Shown here piece by piece: positions 30,745-39,818 of a DNA stretch of 41,397 bases. The DNA is from Microbacterium testaceum. GTDB lineage: Bacteria; Actinomycetota; Actinomycetes; Actinomycetales; Microbacteriaceae. The stretch spans positions 1-41,397 of the forward strand of contig NZ_LDRU01000065.1 in NCBI RefSeq assembly GCF_001476285.1, written 5' to 3'. The position numbers and the translations under genes are program-made. The notes beneath the pieces are model-generated. The model did not search any database. It was given only the letters and a program-made list of their open reading frames with translations, and had not been told where the DNA came from. Positions within the stretch are counted from its first letter, which is position 1; each line of letters begins with the position of its first letter.

Positions 30745-32541
30745 GTGGTCACCCGTCTCTCGAACTACTTCCTCCGCACGCTCCGCGAAGACCCCTCGGA
30801 TGCCGAGGTCACGAGCCACCGCCTGCTCGTGCGCGCCGGCTACATCCGTCGCAACGCCCCGGGCATCTTCGCGTGGCTGCCTCTCGGCCTGAGAGTCAAG
30901 GCCAAAATCGAGACGGTCGTGCGCGAGGAGATGGCGAACGCGGGCGCCTTCGAGGTGCATTTTCCAGCGCTCCTGCCCCGCGAGCCCTACGAGGTCACGG
31001 GCCGCTGGGAGGAGTACGGCGACGCGCTGTTCCGCCTGCAGGACCGTAAGGGCGCCGACTACCTGCTCGCCCCCACGCACGAGGAGATGTTCACGCTCCT
31101 GGTGAAGGACCTGTACTCGTCGTACAAGGACTTGCCGCTGACGATCTACCAGATCCAGGACAAGTACCGCGACGAGGCGCGTCCTCGCGCCGGCCTCCTG
31201 CGCGGCCGCGAGTTCACGATGAAGGACGCGTACTCGTTCGACGCGACCGACGCGGGACTGGATGCCTCGTACCAGGCGCAGCGCGACGCGTACGAGCGCA
31301 TCTTCCAGCGCCTCGGGCTCGAGTACGTCATCGTCGCGGCCGACGCCGGCGCGATGGGCGGCTCGAAGTCGGAGGAGTTCCTGCACCCGACCCCCATCGG
31401 CGAGGACACCTTCGTGCGCTCGGCGGGCGGCTATGCCGCCAACGTCGAGGCGTTCACGACGGTGGTGCCCGAGGCTCTTCCCATCGAGGGGCAGCCGGAG
31501 GCCGTGATCTTCGACTCCCCGAACACCCCGACGATCGCGACCCTCGTCGATCACGCGAACGCGCACCTCGACGCCCCGGCGCCCGGCATCGCCGGCCCCG
31601 CCACGGCCGAGGCCACCGCGTGGACCGCGGCGCACACGCTGAAGAACGTCGTCCTCGCCCTCACGCACCTCGACGGCACGCGCGAACTCGTCGTGGTGGG
31701 CCTGCCCGGCGATCGCGATGTCGACGACAAGCGCGTCGAGGTGGCCTTCGCTCCCGCCGAGGTCGAGGCCGCGACCGAGGCCGACTTCGCGAAGAACCCG
31801 CTCCTGGTGAAGGGCTACATCGGCCCCTGGTCGCCCACGGGTCCCGTGCTGGGCGAGGAGTCGGCGACGAACATCCGCTACGTGCTCGACCCCCGCGTGG
31901 TCGACGGCACCGCGTGGATCACGGGCGCGAACATCGACCAGAAGCACGTGCACTCGCTCGTCGCCGGCCGCGACTTCGTCGGCGACGGTTTCGTCGAGGT
32001 CTCGACCGTGCGCGCGGGTGACCCGGCCCCCGACGGGTCGGGCCCGGTGGAGCTTGCACGCGGCATGGAGATCGGCCACGTCTTCCAGCTCGGCCGCAAG
32101 TACGCCGAAGCGCTGGGCCTCAAGGTGCTCGACGAGAACGGCAAGCTCGCGACCGTCACGATGGGCTCCTACGGCATCGGCGTCACGCGCATCCTTGCGA
32201 TCATCGCCGAGCTGAACAACGACGACAAGGGCCTCATCTGGCCGGAATCGGTCGCGCCGTTCGACGTTCACGTCGTGGCCACCGGTCGCGATGCGGCGGC
32301 GTTCGAGCTCGCGGCATCCGTCTCCGACCAGCTCGAGGCGCAGGGGCTCGACGTGCTCTACGACGACCGCCCCAAGGTCTCGCCGGGTGTGAAGTTCGGC
32401 GACGCCGAGCTCGTCGGCATCCCGCGCATCCTCATCGTCGGACGCGGTGCCGCCGACGGCGAGGTCGAGCTGTGGGACCGCCGCACGGGCGAGCGCGAGA
32501 CGCTCCCGGTCGCCGACGCCGTGGCGGCGCTCACGCGCTGA
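30745..32541 (+). CDS. proS: prolyl-tRNA synthetase
   Basis: Class II aminoacyl-tRNA synthetase of the bacterial type, 598 aa, charging tRNA-Pro in the cytosol. N-terminal [18 protein letters not shown]; motif 1 region [17 protein letters not shown]; motif 2 [25 protein letters not shown], about 145-165. A YbaK-type editing insertion spans about 225-400 ([29 protein letters not shown]), removing misacylated Ala-tRNA-Pro. Motif 3 [13 protein letters not shown] and the anticodon-binding domain end the protein. GTG 30745 is preferred on promoter spacing; ATG 30739 is the alternative. Followed by a strong hairpin. Confidence 0.96.
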   Translation: MVTRLSNYFLRTLREDPSDAEVTSHRLLVRAGYIRRNAPGIFAWLPLGLRVKAKIETVVREEMANAGAFEVHFPALLPREPYEVTGRWEEYGDALFRLQDRKGADYLLAPTHEEMFTLLVKDLYSSYKDLPLTIYQIQDKYRDEARPRAGLLRGREFTMKDAYSFDATDAGLDASYQAQRDAYERIFQRLGLEYVIVAADAGAMGGSKSEEFLHPTPIGEDTFVRSAGGYAANVEAFTTVVPEALPIEGQPEAVIFDSPNTPTIATLVDHANAHLDAPAPGIAGPATAEATAWTAAHTLKNVVLALTHLDGTRELVVVGLPGDRDVDDKRVEVAFAPAEVEAATEADFAKNPLLVKGYIGPWSPTGPVLGEESATNIRYVLDPRVVDGTAWITGANIDQKHVHSLVAGRDFVGDGFVEVSTVRAGDPAPDGSGPVELARGMEIGHVFQLGRKYAEALGLKVLDENGKLATVTMGSYGIGVTRILAIIAELNNDDKGLIWPESVAPFDVHVVATGRDAAAFELAASVSDQLEAQGLDVLYDDRPKVSPGVKFGDAELVGIPRILIVGRGAADGEVELWDRRTGERETLPVADAVAALTR

Positions 32542-32549
32542 CAGCCTGC

Positions 32550-32592
32550 CGAAACGGCATCCCTCCCGCACGGGTCAAGGGGTGCCGTTTCG
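32550..32592 (+). terminator. proS terminator hairpin
   Basis: CGAAACGGCA (32550-32559) pairs with TGCCGTTTCG (32583-32592). The stem extends inward through TCCCT/AGGGG with one G-U pair, about 15 bp in all. A short T-containing tail follows. It lies eight bases after the proS stop. Confidence 0.65.
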
Positions 32593-32616
32593 CCGTTTCC
32601 GGGAGGCTGCCGCCGG

Positions 32617-32622
32617 TAGCGT
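32617..32622 (+). promoter_or_regulatory. -10 box TAGCGT, leaderless aldo/keto reductase 2
   Basis: TAGCGT followed by seven bases and ATG 32630. Same hexamer as the box before the first aldo/keto reductase. Confidence 0.5.
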
Positions 32623-32629
32623 GGATGCC

Positions 32630-33451
32630 ATGATCTCGGCCCCTCGCCTGTCGCTCCGCGACGGCTCCACGATCCCTCAGCTCGGCATCGGCACCTACAA
32701 GGTGCCCGCGGATCTCACCGCGGGCCTCGTCGAGGGCGCGCTCGCCGCCGGCTACCGCCACGTCGACACGGCCGCCCTGTACGGCAACGAGACCGAGGTG
32801 GGGGAGGGCCTGCGCGCTTCGGGTCTCGATCGCGACGAGGTCTTCGTGACGACGAAGGTGTGGAACGACGACCAGGGCTTCGACGAGACGTTGCGCGCGT
32901 TCGACGAGAGCGCCGCCCGCCTCGGCCTGGACCGGGTCGACCTGTACCTCATCCACTGGCCGATCCCCAGTGCCGACCGCTACGTCGAGACGTGGAAGGC
33001 GCTGGTGCGCCTGCAGCAGGAAGGACGCGCGACCTCGATCGGCGTGAGCAATTTCGCGATCCCGCATCTCGAGCGCCTGCGCGACGAGACCGGGGTGCTG
33101 CCGTCGGTCAACCAGGTCGAGCTGCACCCCCGGTTCCCGCAGAACGAGCTGGTGGATTGGGATGCCGAGAACGGGATCGTCACCGAATCCTGGGCTCCGC
33201 TCGCCCGTGGCGGACTGCTCGACGAGCCCGTGCTCGCGCGGATCGCCGCGCGCTACGGCAAGACCCCCGCGCAGGTCGTCGTGCGCTGGCACCTCGACCG
33301 CGGACTCGTGGTGTTCCCGAAGTCGGTGTCGCTCGGCCGCATCCGCGAGAACGGTGAGGTGTTCGACTTCACCCTCGACGCCGACGACCACGCCGCGATC
33401 GCGACGCTGGAGACGGGCGAGCGCACCGGACGCGACCCCTCGCTCGACTGA
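32630..33451 (+). CDS. aldo/keto reductase, diketogluconate-reductase type
   Basis: 273-aa NADPH-dependent reductase of the AKR5 type (2,5-diketo-D-gluconic acid reductase/prostaglandin F synthase group). Catalytic residues: Asp and Tyr in HVDTAALYGNE, Lys in VFVTTKVWND, His in DLYLIHWPIP. Then SIGVSNF, NQVELHPRFPQNELVDW and VVFPKSVSLGRIREN for cofactor binding. Real substrate unknown. ATG 32630 is fixed by the TAGCGT box seven bases upstream. Distinct from the reductase at 48-1028, which belongs to the YajO/AKR11-like group. Ends six bases from the convergent DUF1206 gene. Confidence 0.94.
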   Translation: MISAPRLSLRDGSTIPQLGIGTYKVPADLTAGLVEGALAAGYRHVDTAALYGNETEVGEGLRASGLDRDEVFVTTKVWNDDQGFDETLRAFDESAARLGLDRVDLYLIHWPIPSADRYVETWKALVRLQQEGRATSIGVSNFAIPHLERLRDETGVLPSVNQVELHPRFPQNELVDWDAENGIVTESWAPLARGGLLDEPVLARIAARYGKTPAQVVVRWHLDRGLVVFPKSVSLGRIRENGEVFDFTLDADDHAAIATLETGERTGRDPSLD

Positions 33452-33457
33452 GCCCGC

Positions 33458-34267
33458 TCAGGTGTCGAGCCGCGCGTAGCGGGCACGGAAGATCGTGAAG
33501 ACGCCGTAGGCGAGGAAGCCCAGGCCCACGAGGACCGCGAGCAGCGGCCCCGCGGGCAGTGCCATGAGAGCCGACACGGCGCCGTCCAGGCCCCCTGCCG
33601 TATCGGGTTCCACACGGATGGCCGCGATCGTCACCAGCACGCCGACCACGCCGAGCGCGACGCCCTTGGCGACGAAACCCACGGCCCCCAGGGCGCTCAA
33701 AGCGTGTCCCGCCGCGCCGTCGGGGATCCTCACCTTGTCGTGGAACGAGCGTCGGACGCCCATCCACACGAAGCCGACACCGACTCCGGCGACGATGAGC
33801 CCGGCCGTCCCGAGCACGAATCCGCCGATCGGCAGCGTGAGGACGCTCTGACTCAGATCTTCGGTGGTCTGTTCCGCGCGGGGTCGGGCGCCGAGCGCGA
33901 CCGCCGCCGAGATCACCCCGATCACCACGAAGACGATGCCCTGTGGGGCCTCCGCCGCGATCCGCGCGACCCGTTTGCGGCCGGACAACCCGCGCGGCGC
34001 GACGGCCTGCAGCAGGTGCCAGCCGCCCAGCGCGACCAGTCCGACGGCGAGGCCCCAGAGTGCCACGGCGCCGAGCGGCAGAGCGGCCACCGCCCGGAAA
34101 GCCCCCGTCTGGTCGGTGTCCTCGGCCGCGCCGAAGCCGACGGCGAGCACGAGCCCGCCGACGAGCAGATGCAGGATGCCGTTGGCCACATAGCCCGCGC
34201 GGGCGGCGATGCGCAGTGTGGGGTTCGCCTCGGCCTCGCGAGCGGCGGATCGGGCGGAAGACGGCAT
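33458..34267 (-). CDS. DUF1206 family membrane protein
   Basis: 269 aa with six hydrophobic helices in three repeated pairs. Each pair begins with a similar short motif: RAGYVANGILHLLVGGLVL about residue 25, EAPQGIVFVVIGVISAA about 110 and GAVGFVAKGVALGVVGVLV about 195, the three-fold repeat typical of DUF1206. The A-x-G-x-x-x-x-G-x-x pattern recurs in each. Function unknown. ATG 34267 is chosen because TACGGT lies exactly six bases upstream and the open frame before it is Arg-rich. Divergent from the lipase fusion gene. Confidence 0.88.
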   Translation of the reverse strand: MPSSARSAAREAEANPTLRIAARAGYVANGILHLLVGGLVLAVGFGAAEDTDQTGAFRAVAALPLGAVALWGLAVGLVALGGWHLLQAVAPRGLSGRKRVARIAAEAPQGIVFVVIGVISAAVALGARPRAEQTTEDLSQSVLTLPIGGFVLGTAGLIVAGVGVGFVWMGVRRSFHDKVRIPDGAAGHALSALGAVGFVAKGVALGVVGVLVTIAAIRVEPDTAGGLDGAVSALMALPAGPLLAVLVGLGFLAYGVFTIFRARYARLDT

Positions 34268-34273
34268 CCCGGA

Positions 34274-34279
34274 ACCGTA
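34274..34279 (-). promoter_or_regulatory. -10 box TACGGT, leaderless DUF1206 gene
   Basis: Minus-strand TACGGT (plus ACCGTA), six bases, then ATG 34267. Confidence 0.5.
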
Positions 34280-34371
34280 TGCGCTCCGGCGTCGGAATGA
34301 CAGCCGGTTGCGCACGACTCTCCTGCGCTGTGTCCGAGGGGTCGGGGCGCGATCGGGTTCGGGGCGCTGTT

Positions 34372-34377
34372 TATCAT
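34372..34377 (+). promoter_or_regulatory. -10 box TATCAT, leaderless lipase-fusion gene
   Basis: TATCAT followed by exactly six bases and ATG 34384, close to the TATAAT consensus. Confidence 0.55.
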
Positions 34378-34383
34378 GGCCTG

Positions 34384-36222
34384 ATGCCCGCTTCCCGCCG
34401 ACCGCTCGTGCGCCGGTGGAACGCCCTCCCCGCGCTCACGCGCAACGCACCTCCGCGCGTTCTCCTCATCGTCGGAGCCGTGGTGGTGCTGCTCGGCGCG
34501 CTCATCGTCTCGCGGCCCCTCACCTCGATCGTGCTGCTCGGGGTCTACGTCGGCGCGAGCGCCGTGGTCATGGGCGTGTTCGAACTGTTCGGCCGGTCGA
34601 CGAGGTGGTGGGCGCGGGCCGTCGCCGTGGCCTGGATCGTGGCGGGCGTCGCCGTCCTGGTGTGGTTGGGGCGCAGTCTCGAGCTGTTGCCGTCGGTCCT
34701 CGCCGTCCTCCTGGTGATCGGTGGGTTGGCCTCGGTCGGCCGCGCCGTCACGGGCGGTGCCATCAGCGTCCGGGTGCTGTCGCTCGCGTGGGGGATCGCG
34801 CAGATCGCTTTCGGGGTGCTGTCGTTCACGTGGCCGGATGTGACCGTGCTGGTGCTCGCCGTCGTCTTCGGTGTGCGCACCATCGTGTTCGGTGTCGGGG
34901 TCTTCGCGCGCGGGGTGGGTGGCATCCGTCGTCGTCGTCCGCGAGCGACGCCGTTCGACGCCGACCGGGCCGTCCGTCGTCGGCGGCGGCGCGCCCGCTG
35001 GACCGCCGTCGGACGCTACGCGCTCTCGCTCGTCCTCGTCGCGACCGCCGCGGGCGGGTGGTGGCTCAACGACTGGCTGCACGAGGGCGCCCCCGTGGTC
35101 GACGCGTTCTACAACCCGCCCGCCGAGGTGCCGAGCGGCCACGGACGGTTGATCCGTTCCGCCGCTTCGCCCTGGCGTGCCCCGCAGAACGGCGACGTCA
35201 CGCGGATCCTGTACACGACCCGGGATGCCGTGAGCCGCCCCGCCGTGGCGAGCGCCATGGTCATCACCCCCAAGGACCCTCCGCCGGGGCCGCGTCCCGT
35301 CATCATCTGGAACCACGGCACGACGGGGGTCGCGCAGGGGTGCGCACCGAGCCTCCGTGACTCGACGGCCACCCGCTGGGCGATCCCCGCTCTCGAGCAG
35401 GCGTTGAAGGCCGGATGGGTCGTCGTCGCCTCGGACTTCTCGGGCCAGGGTGCCCCCGGTGCCTATCCGTACCTCATCGGCAAGGGCGAGGCCCGCTCGT
35501 CACTCGACGCGGTGCTGGCTGCGGCCGAGCTCCGCAGCGACCTCACCCTCTCGCCCGACACGGTCGTGTGGGGACACTCCCAGGGCGGGCACGCGGCCCT
35601 GTGGACCACCGCGATCGCCGACGATTACGCGCCCGGCATCGACGTCCTCGGAACGGCGGTCGTCGCACCGGTCGCCGACCCGCCCGCCCTCGCGCGCGAA
35701 CTGCTCTCCGGACCGCCGAACGCGATGCTCTCGGTCATCACGTCCTGGGTGCTGGTGCCGTACTCCGAGACCTACGCCGACGTCCACCTCGACGACTACA
35801 TCGCCGAGGGTTCGCGTTCGATCGTCCTCGAGATGACGCAGCGGTGCCCGACGGAGCCCGGTGTGGTCGTGTCGGTCCTGACGGCCCTGGGCGTCTCGGA
35901 GGACCGCCCGCTGTACAGCGCCGACCTCACCGACGGCGCCCTCGGACGGCGCCTCGAAGAGAACGCGATGACCGAACCGCTCGGCACGCCGATGCTCGTG
36001 GCGTGGGGCGCCGACGACGAGGTCATCCCACCGAAGCTCCAGCGCGAGTACATCGACAAGCTCTGCGCCGAGGGGCAGCCCGTGCGGTGGGCGAGTTACG
36101 CGGGCTACGACCACCTGCGTCCGATCCTGCCGAAGTCGCGCTTCCTGCCCGTGCTCTACGACTGGACCAAGAACCTCATCGAACGCAAGCCCCAGGTCGT
36201 CGACGGGTGCGGGCTGCGGTGA
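34384..36222 (+). CDS. HdeD-like membrane domain fused to a secretory-lipase-type hydrolase
   Basis: 612 aa. Residues about 20-180 hold six hydrophobic helices in an HdeD/DUF308 pattern (VLLIVGAVVVLLGALIV; SIVLLGVYVGASAVVMGVFELF; IAFGVLSFTWPDVTVLVLAV). An Arg-rich loop and another helix (about 215-235) follow. Residues 250-612 are an alpha/beta hydrolase of the secretory lipase (LIP) type: PVIIWNHGTTGVAQGC, nucleophile Ser in VWGHSQGGHAALW, Asp region VAWGADDEVIPP, His in YAGYDHLRPIL. The hydrolase probably faces outside, tethered by the helices. Substrate likely esters or lipids, unproven. Leaderless ATG 34384. The joining of these two domains in one chain is unusual. Confidence 0.88.
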   Translation: MPASRRPLVRRWNALPALTRNAPPRVLLIVGAVVVLLGALIVSRPLTSIVLLGVYVGASAVVMGVFELFGRSTRWWARAVAVAWIVAGVAVLVWLGRSLELLPSVLAVLLVIGGLASVGRAVTGGAISVRVLSLAWGIAQIAFGVLSFTWPDVTVLVLAVVFGVRTIVFGVGVFARGVGGIRRRRPRATPFDADRAVRRRRRRARWTAVGRYALSLVLVATAAGGWWLNDWLHEGAPVVDAFYNPPAEVPSGHGRLIRSAASPWRAPQNGDVTRILYTTRDAVSRPAVASAMVITPKDPPPGPRPVIIWNHGTTGVAQGCAPSLRDSTATRWAIPALEQALKAGWVVVASDFSGQGAPGAYPYLIGKGEARSSLDAVLAAAELRSDLTLSPDTVVWGHSQGGHAALWTTAIADDYAPGIDVLGTAVVAPVADPPALARELLSGPPNAMLSVITSWVLVPYSETYADVHLDDYIAEGSRSIVLEMTQRCPTEPGVVVSVLTALGVSEDRPLYSADLTDGALGRRLEENAMTEPLGTPMLVAWGADDEVIPPKLQREYIDKLCAEGQPVRWASYAGYDHLRPILPKSRFLPVLYDWTKNLIERKPQVVDGCGLR

Positions 36223-36242
36223 CCCGCAATACGGCGTGCGGG
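36223..36242 (+). terminator. hairpin after lipase-fusion gene
   Basis: CCCGCA (36223-36228) pairs with TGCGGG (36237-36242), starting right after the stop codon. Short stem, no U-run. Confidence 0.4.
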
Positions 36243-36296
36243 TGAAGATCATGTGTCGGGGCCATTGCCGTCTTGGCAGGGTGGCGCAGGACTGAT

Positions 36297-36302
36297 TACG
36301 GT
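36297..36302 (+). promoter_or_regulatory. -10 box TACGGT, leaderless glgP
   Basis: TACGGT followed by exactly six bases and GTG 36309. Confidence 0.5.
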
Positions 36303-36308
36303 CGTTAG

Positions 36309-38804
36309 GTGCCCGACAAAAGCTCAGAGCTCCGCCCGACTCACCCGCTCGCCGTCGCGCCCGTCGTCGCCCCCGCGGCGTCGGTGGACGGCTTCACGAA
36401 GCAGTTCCTCCAGAATCTGAACTTCGACCAGGGCGTGACGCTGTCGACCTCCGACGTCAACGATCAGTACCTCGCCCTCGCCTACACGGTGCGCGACTAC
36501 CTGATGGCGCGCTGGTTCGACGACCGGGCGAAGCAGAAGACCCAGCAGGCGAAGACCGTCTGCTACCTGTCGGCGGAGTACCTGCTCGGGCGCCAGCTCG
36601 ACAACAACCTCCTCGCCGCGCGCCTCACCGACATCGCGACCGAGGCGCTCGCGCAGTGCGGGATCGACTTCGACGCCGTGCGCGCCGTCGAGATCGAGCC
36701 GGGGCTCGGCAACGGCGGCCTGGGCCGCCTCGCCGCCTGCTTCATCGACTCTCTCGCGACCATGAGCGTTCCCACCATCGGGTACGGCATCCGCTACGAG
36801 TACGGCATCTTCCGCCAGAGCTTCGCGGACGGCCAGCAGATCGAGCAGCCCGACGCATGGACGCGTATGGGTTCGCCGTGGGACTTCGCCCACCCCGAAG
36901 CCGCGCAGACCATCTCGTTCGCCGGTCACACCGAGACCTACGACGACGAGGGCGTCACGCGCAGCCGGTGGATTCCCGAGTGGAACGTGCTCGCCGTGCC
37001 GTACAACATGATGGTCCCCGGCTACCACAACGGCCGCGTGAACACCCTGCGCCTGTGGCGCGCGGTCGCCACGAACGCCTTCGACCTCCACACCTTCAAC
37101 TCGGGCGACTACGTCGAGTCCGTGCGCGCGCAGACCTTCGCCGAGAACATCTCCAAGGTGCTCTACCCCGAGGACTCCACGCCCCAGGGGAAGGAGCTGC
37201 GTCTGCAGCAGCAGTACTTCTTCGTCGCGGCATCCATCGCCGACTTCATCGAGAACGTCCTGCCCGACGACTTCGACCTCGAGAAGCTCCCCGAGCGCGT
37301 GATCTTCCAGCTCAACGACACCCACCCCGTGATCGGTGTGCCCGAGCTCATGCGCGTGCTCGTCGACGAGAAGAAGCTCGAGTGGGATGCCGCGTGGGCC
37401 ATCACCCAGAAGTGCTTCGCCTACACGTGCCACACGCTGCTGCCCGAGGCCCTCGAGGTCTGGCCGGTCGACCTGCTCGGGCGTCTGCTGCCCCGGCATC
37501 TCGAAATCATCTACCGCATCAACGACGACTTCCTGCTCGAGGTGCGCGAGCGTTTCGGCGACGACGAGATGCTCATCCGCAACATGTCGATCATCGGCGA
37601 GCACCCCTCGCGCTCTGTCCGCATGGCGTACCTCGCCACGGTGGCGGGGTCCAAGGTCAACGGCGTCGCCGAGCTGCACTCGCAGCTGCTTCGTGACAAC
37701 GTGCTCAAGGACTTCGCCCAGATGTGGCCCGACAAGTTCACCAACGTCACCAACGGCGTCACGCCCCGCCGCTTCCTGCGTCTCGCGAATCCCGAGCTGT
37801 CGGCGCTCATCACCGAGGCGCTCGGCGCCGGCTGGACCGTCGACCTCGAGCGCCTGCGGGGCCTGGAGGCCCTCGCCGACGACGCCGACTTCCGCGAGCG
37901 CTTCGCGGCCGTGAAGGCGTCGAACAAGCGGCGCCTGAGCCGTGTGCTCGAGGCGCGCGGCGAAGCCCCGCTCGACGACGGTCACCTGCTCGACGTCATG
38001 ATCAAGCGCCTGCACGAGTACAAGCGTCAGACGCTGAAGGTGCTGCACATCGTCAGCACCTACGAGGGCATCGTCTCGGGGCGCCTGGATGTGGATGCCG
38101 TGCAGCCGCGCACCTTCCTCTTCGGCGCCAAGGCGGCTCCCGGCTACGGCATGGCCAAGCGCATCATCCACCTCATCAACGCCGTCGGTGACGTCGTGAG
38201 CGCCGACGAACGCGTGCAGGGCAAGCTGAAGGTGCTGTACCCGGCGAACTATAACGTGACCCTCGCCGAGAGCATCATCCCGGCCGCCGACCTGTCGGAG
38301 CAGATCTCGCTCGCCGGCAAGGAGGCATCGGGCACCGGCAACATGAAGCTCGCCCTCAACGGCGCGCTCACCATCGGCACCGACGACGGTGCGAACGTCG
38401 AGATCCGCAAGCTGGTCGGCGACGACAACTTCTTCCTCTTCGGCATGAGCGAGCCCGAGGTCGAGGCGCTGTGGGCCGAGGGGTATCGTCCCGCCGACTT
38501 CTATCAGGAAGACGGCGAGCTCCGCCGTGCGATCGACCTGATCGCCTCGGGCGCGTTCTCGGACGGCGACCGGTCGGTGTTCGAGCCGCTCGTGTCGAAC
38601 CTCCTGTACGACGACCGGTTCATGGCGCTCGCCGACTTCCGCTCGTACCTCGACGCGCAGGACCGGGTCGACGCGGCCTACGCCGACCAGGACGCGTGGG
38701 TCCGCTCCGCGATCCTCAACGTCGCGCGCAGCGGCTACTTCTCGTCCGACCGCGCGATGCGCGACTACCTCGACCGCATCTGGCACGCGACGCCGATCAG
38801 CTGA
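36309..38804 (+). CDS. glgP: glycogen/starch/alpha-glucan phosphorylase
   Basis: 831-aa GT35 phosphorylase releasing glucose 1-phosphate from alpha-1,4-glucans. Motifs: YLSAEYLLGRQLDNNL, EPGLGNGGLGRLAACFIDS, TIGYGIRYEYGIFRQ, FQLNDTHPVIGVPELMR, TNVTNGVTPRRFL. The PLP site is EASGTGNMKLALNGALTIGT, where Lys forms the Schiff base, about residue 680. The length matches the classical glycogen phosphorylase group rather than the shorter maltodextrin-type actinobacterial form. GTG 36309 has a TACGGT box six bases upstream. No other glycogen gene lies in the window. Followed by a hairpin built on GGATGCC/GGCATCC. Confidence 0.97.
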   Translation: MPDKSSELRPTHPLAVAPVVAPAASVDGFTKQFLQNLNFDQGVTLSTSDVNDQYLALAYTVRDYLMARWFDDRAKQKTQQAKTVCYLSAEYLLGRQLDNNLLAARLTDIATEALAQCGIDFDAVRAVEIEPGLGNGGLGRLAACFIDSLATMSVPTIGYGIRYEYGIFRQSFADGQQIEQPDAWTRMGSPWDFAHPEAAQTISFAGHTETYDDEGVTRSRWIPEWNVLAVPYNMMVPGYHNGRVNTLRLWRAVATNAFDLHTFNSGDYVESVRAQTFAENISKVLYPEDSTPQGKELRLQQQYFFVAASIADFIENVLPDDFDLEKLPERVIFQLNDTHPVIGVPELMRVLVDEKKLEWDAAWAITQKCFAYTCHTLLPEALEVWPVDLLGRLLPRHLEIIYRINDDFLLEVRERFGDDEMLIRNMSIIGEHPSRSVRMAYLATVAGSKVNGVAELHSQLLRDNVLKDFAQMWPDKFTNVTNGVTPRRFLRLANPELSALITEALGAGWTVDLERLRGLEALADDADFRERFAAVKASNKRRLSRVLEARGEAPLDDGHLLDVMIKRLHEYKRQTLKVLHIVSTYEGIVSGRLDVDAVQPRTFLFGAKAAPGYGMAKRIIHLINAVGDVVSADERVQGKLKVLYPANYNVTLAESIIPAADLSEQISLAGKEASGTGNMKLALNGALTIGTDDGANVEIRKLVGDDNFFLFGMSEPEVEALWAEGYRPADFYQEDGELRRAIDLIASGAFSDGDRSVFEPLVSNLLYDDRFMALADFRSYLDAQDRVDAAYADQDAWVRSAILNVARSGYFSSDRAMRDYLDRIWHATPIS

Positions 38805-38811
38805 AGGGTTC

Positions 38812-38852
38812 CGGATGCCGGTTCTGGACGCCGTTCCGGCGAGCGGCATCCG
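38812..38852 (+). terminator. hairpin after glgP
   Basis: CGGATGCCG (38812-38820) pairs with CGGCATCCG (38844-38852), with an inner GCCG/CGGC pairing. The arms are two copies of the window's over-represented 7-mer in opposite orientation. Confidence 0.55.
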
Positions 38853-38949
38853 TTCTCTGGCAGGAAGCGGGCGGTCTCTGACCGTCGTGCGCCTGCCCTC
38901 GATCGCGCGGGCGCGGCAGAGTGGGGGTCCAGCCGAACCCTGAGGCCCC

Positions 38950-39582
38950 GTGCACCTCGTCGACATCCCCGTGCCCGACACCCTCGCCGCTCGCGGGGCT
39001 CTCGCCCTGGCGGAGCAGTACCAGACACCCGCGATCACCGCCCATGCGCTGCGCTCGTGGCTGTGGGCCGAGGCGTTCGCCCGAATCGACGGGATCACCG
39101 GGATCGACCATGAGCTGCTCTACGTCGCCGCGGTGCTGCACGACATCGGCACGGTGACGGAGTTCGACAACCACACGATCTCGTACGAGCACGCGGGCGG
39201 CCACGTCGGCGTCGCCCTCACCGCCGGGGCCGGCTGGCCGCGGGAGCGCCGACAGCGCGTTCTCGACGTCGTCGTGCGGCACAACTGGCCGAGCGTGGAT
39301 CCGTCGATGGATGCCGAGGGCTACCTCCTCGAGACGGCGACCGCGCTCGACATTTCAGGCGCGCGGCCGGATGCTCTTCCCGCCGCGTTCATCGCCGAGG
39401 TGCTCGTCGCCTACCCGCGGGGTGCCCTCGCCGAGGAGTTCGGCGCGTGCGTGCTCGATCAGGCGACGCGCAAGCCCGACACGGCGGCTCGGCGCCTGGT
39501 CGACGGGGGAGTGGTGGCCAAGCTCGCGGCGAATCCGCTCGAACGGCTGGGGGAGGCGGCCGAGGCCGAGCGAAATTCCTGA
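38950..39582 (+). CDS. HD-domain phosphohydrolase-like protein
   Basis: 210 aa, single HD domain: ITAHALRSWLWAEAF (first His, about 35), ELLYVAAVLHDIGTVTEFD (HD pair, about 65), YEHAGGHVGV and VVVRHNWPS. The pattern resembles the cyanamide-hydratase-like HD group, so a metal-dependent hydrolase is expected; substrate unknown. Start GTG 38950 with a weak GAGG four bases upstream. It lies between glgP and nusA, where a rimP gene is often found ahead of nusA. The 236-bp gap to nusA contains only a promoter-like box and a small hairpin. Confidence 0.85.
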   Translation: MHLVDIPVPDTLAARGALALAEQYQTPAITAHALRSWLWAEAFARIDGITGIDHELLYVAAVLHDIGTVTEFDNHTISYEHAGGHVGVALTAGAGWPRERRQRVLDVVVRHNWPSVDPSMDAEGYLLETATALDISGARPDALPAAFIAEVLVAYPRGALAEEFGACVLDQATRKPDTAARRLVDGGVVAKLAANPLERLGEAAEAERNS

Positions 39583-39758
39583 GAAAACGAGCGTCCGTGG
39601 CGGCTCGCGGCCTGTTTCCGCGACCCGCCGGACGTTCGGCGTCAGAATCTCAGGAGTTTCGCACCGTGCCGCGTGGCGTGCCGCGCGCCGCTCCCGGGAA
39701 ACGCCTGTGCAACCTACGGGCGATCGTGCTCGGGTCGCCGAGTCGGTGGCATCCCGGG

Positions 39759-39764
39759 TATCGT
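39759..39764 (+). promoter_or_regulatory. -10 box TATCGT for nusA operon
   Basis: TATCGT about 55 bases before GTG 39819. The leader contains a GTCGGC/GCCGAC stem (39774-39794) and a GGAGG Shine-Dalgarno, unlike the leaderless genes. Confidence 0.4.
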
Positions 39765-39818
39765 AGGGGGGTTGTCGGCGCCGGTCGTGCCGACGAAAGC
39801 TGAACAACGGAGGGCCTT

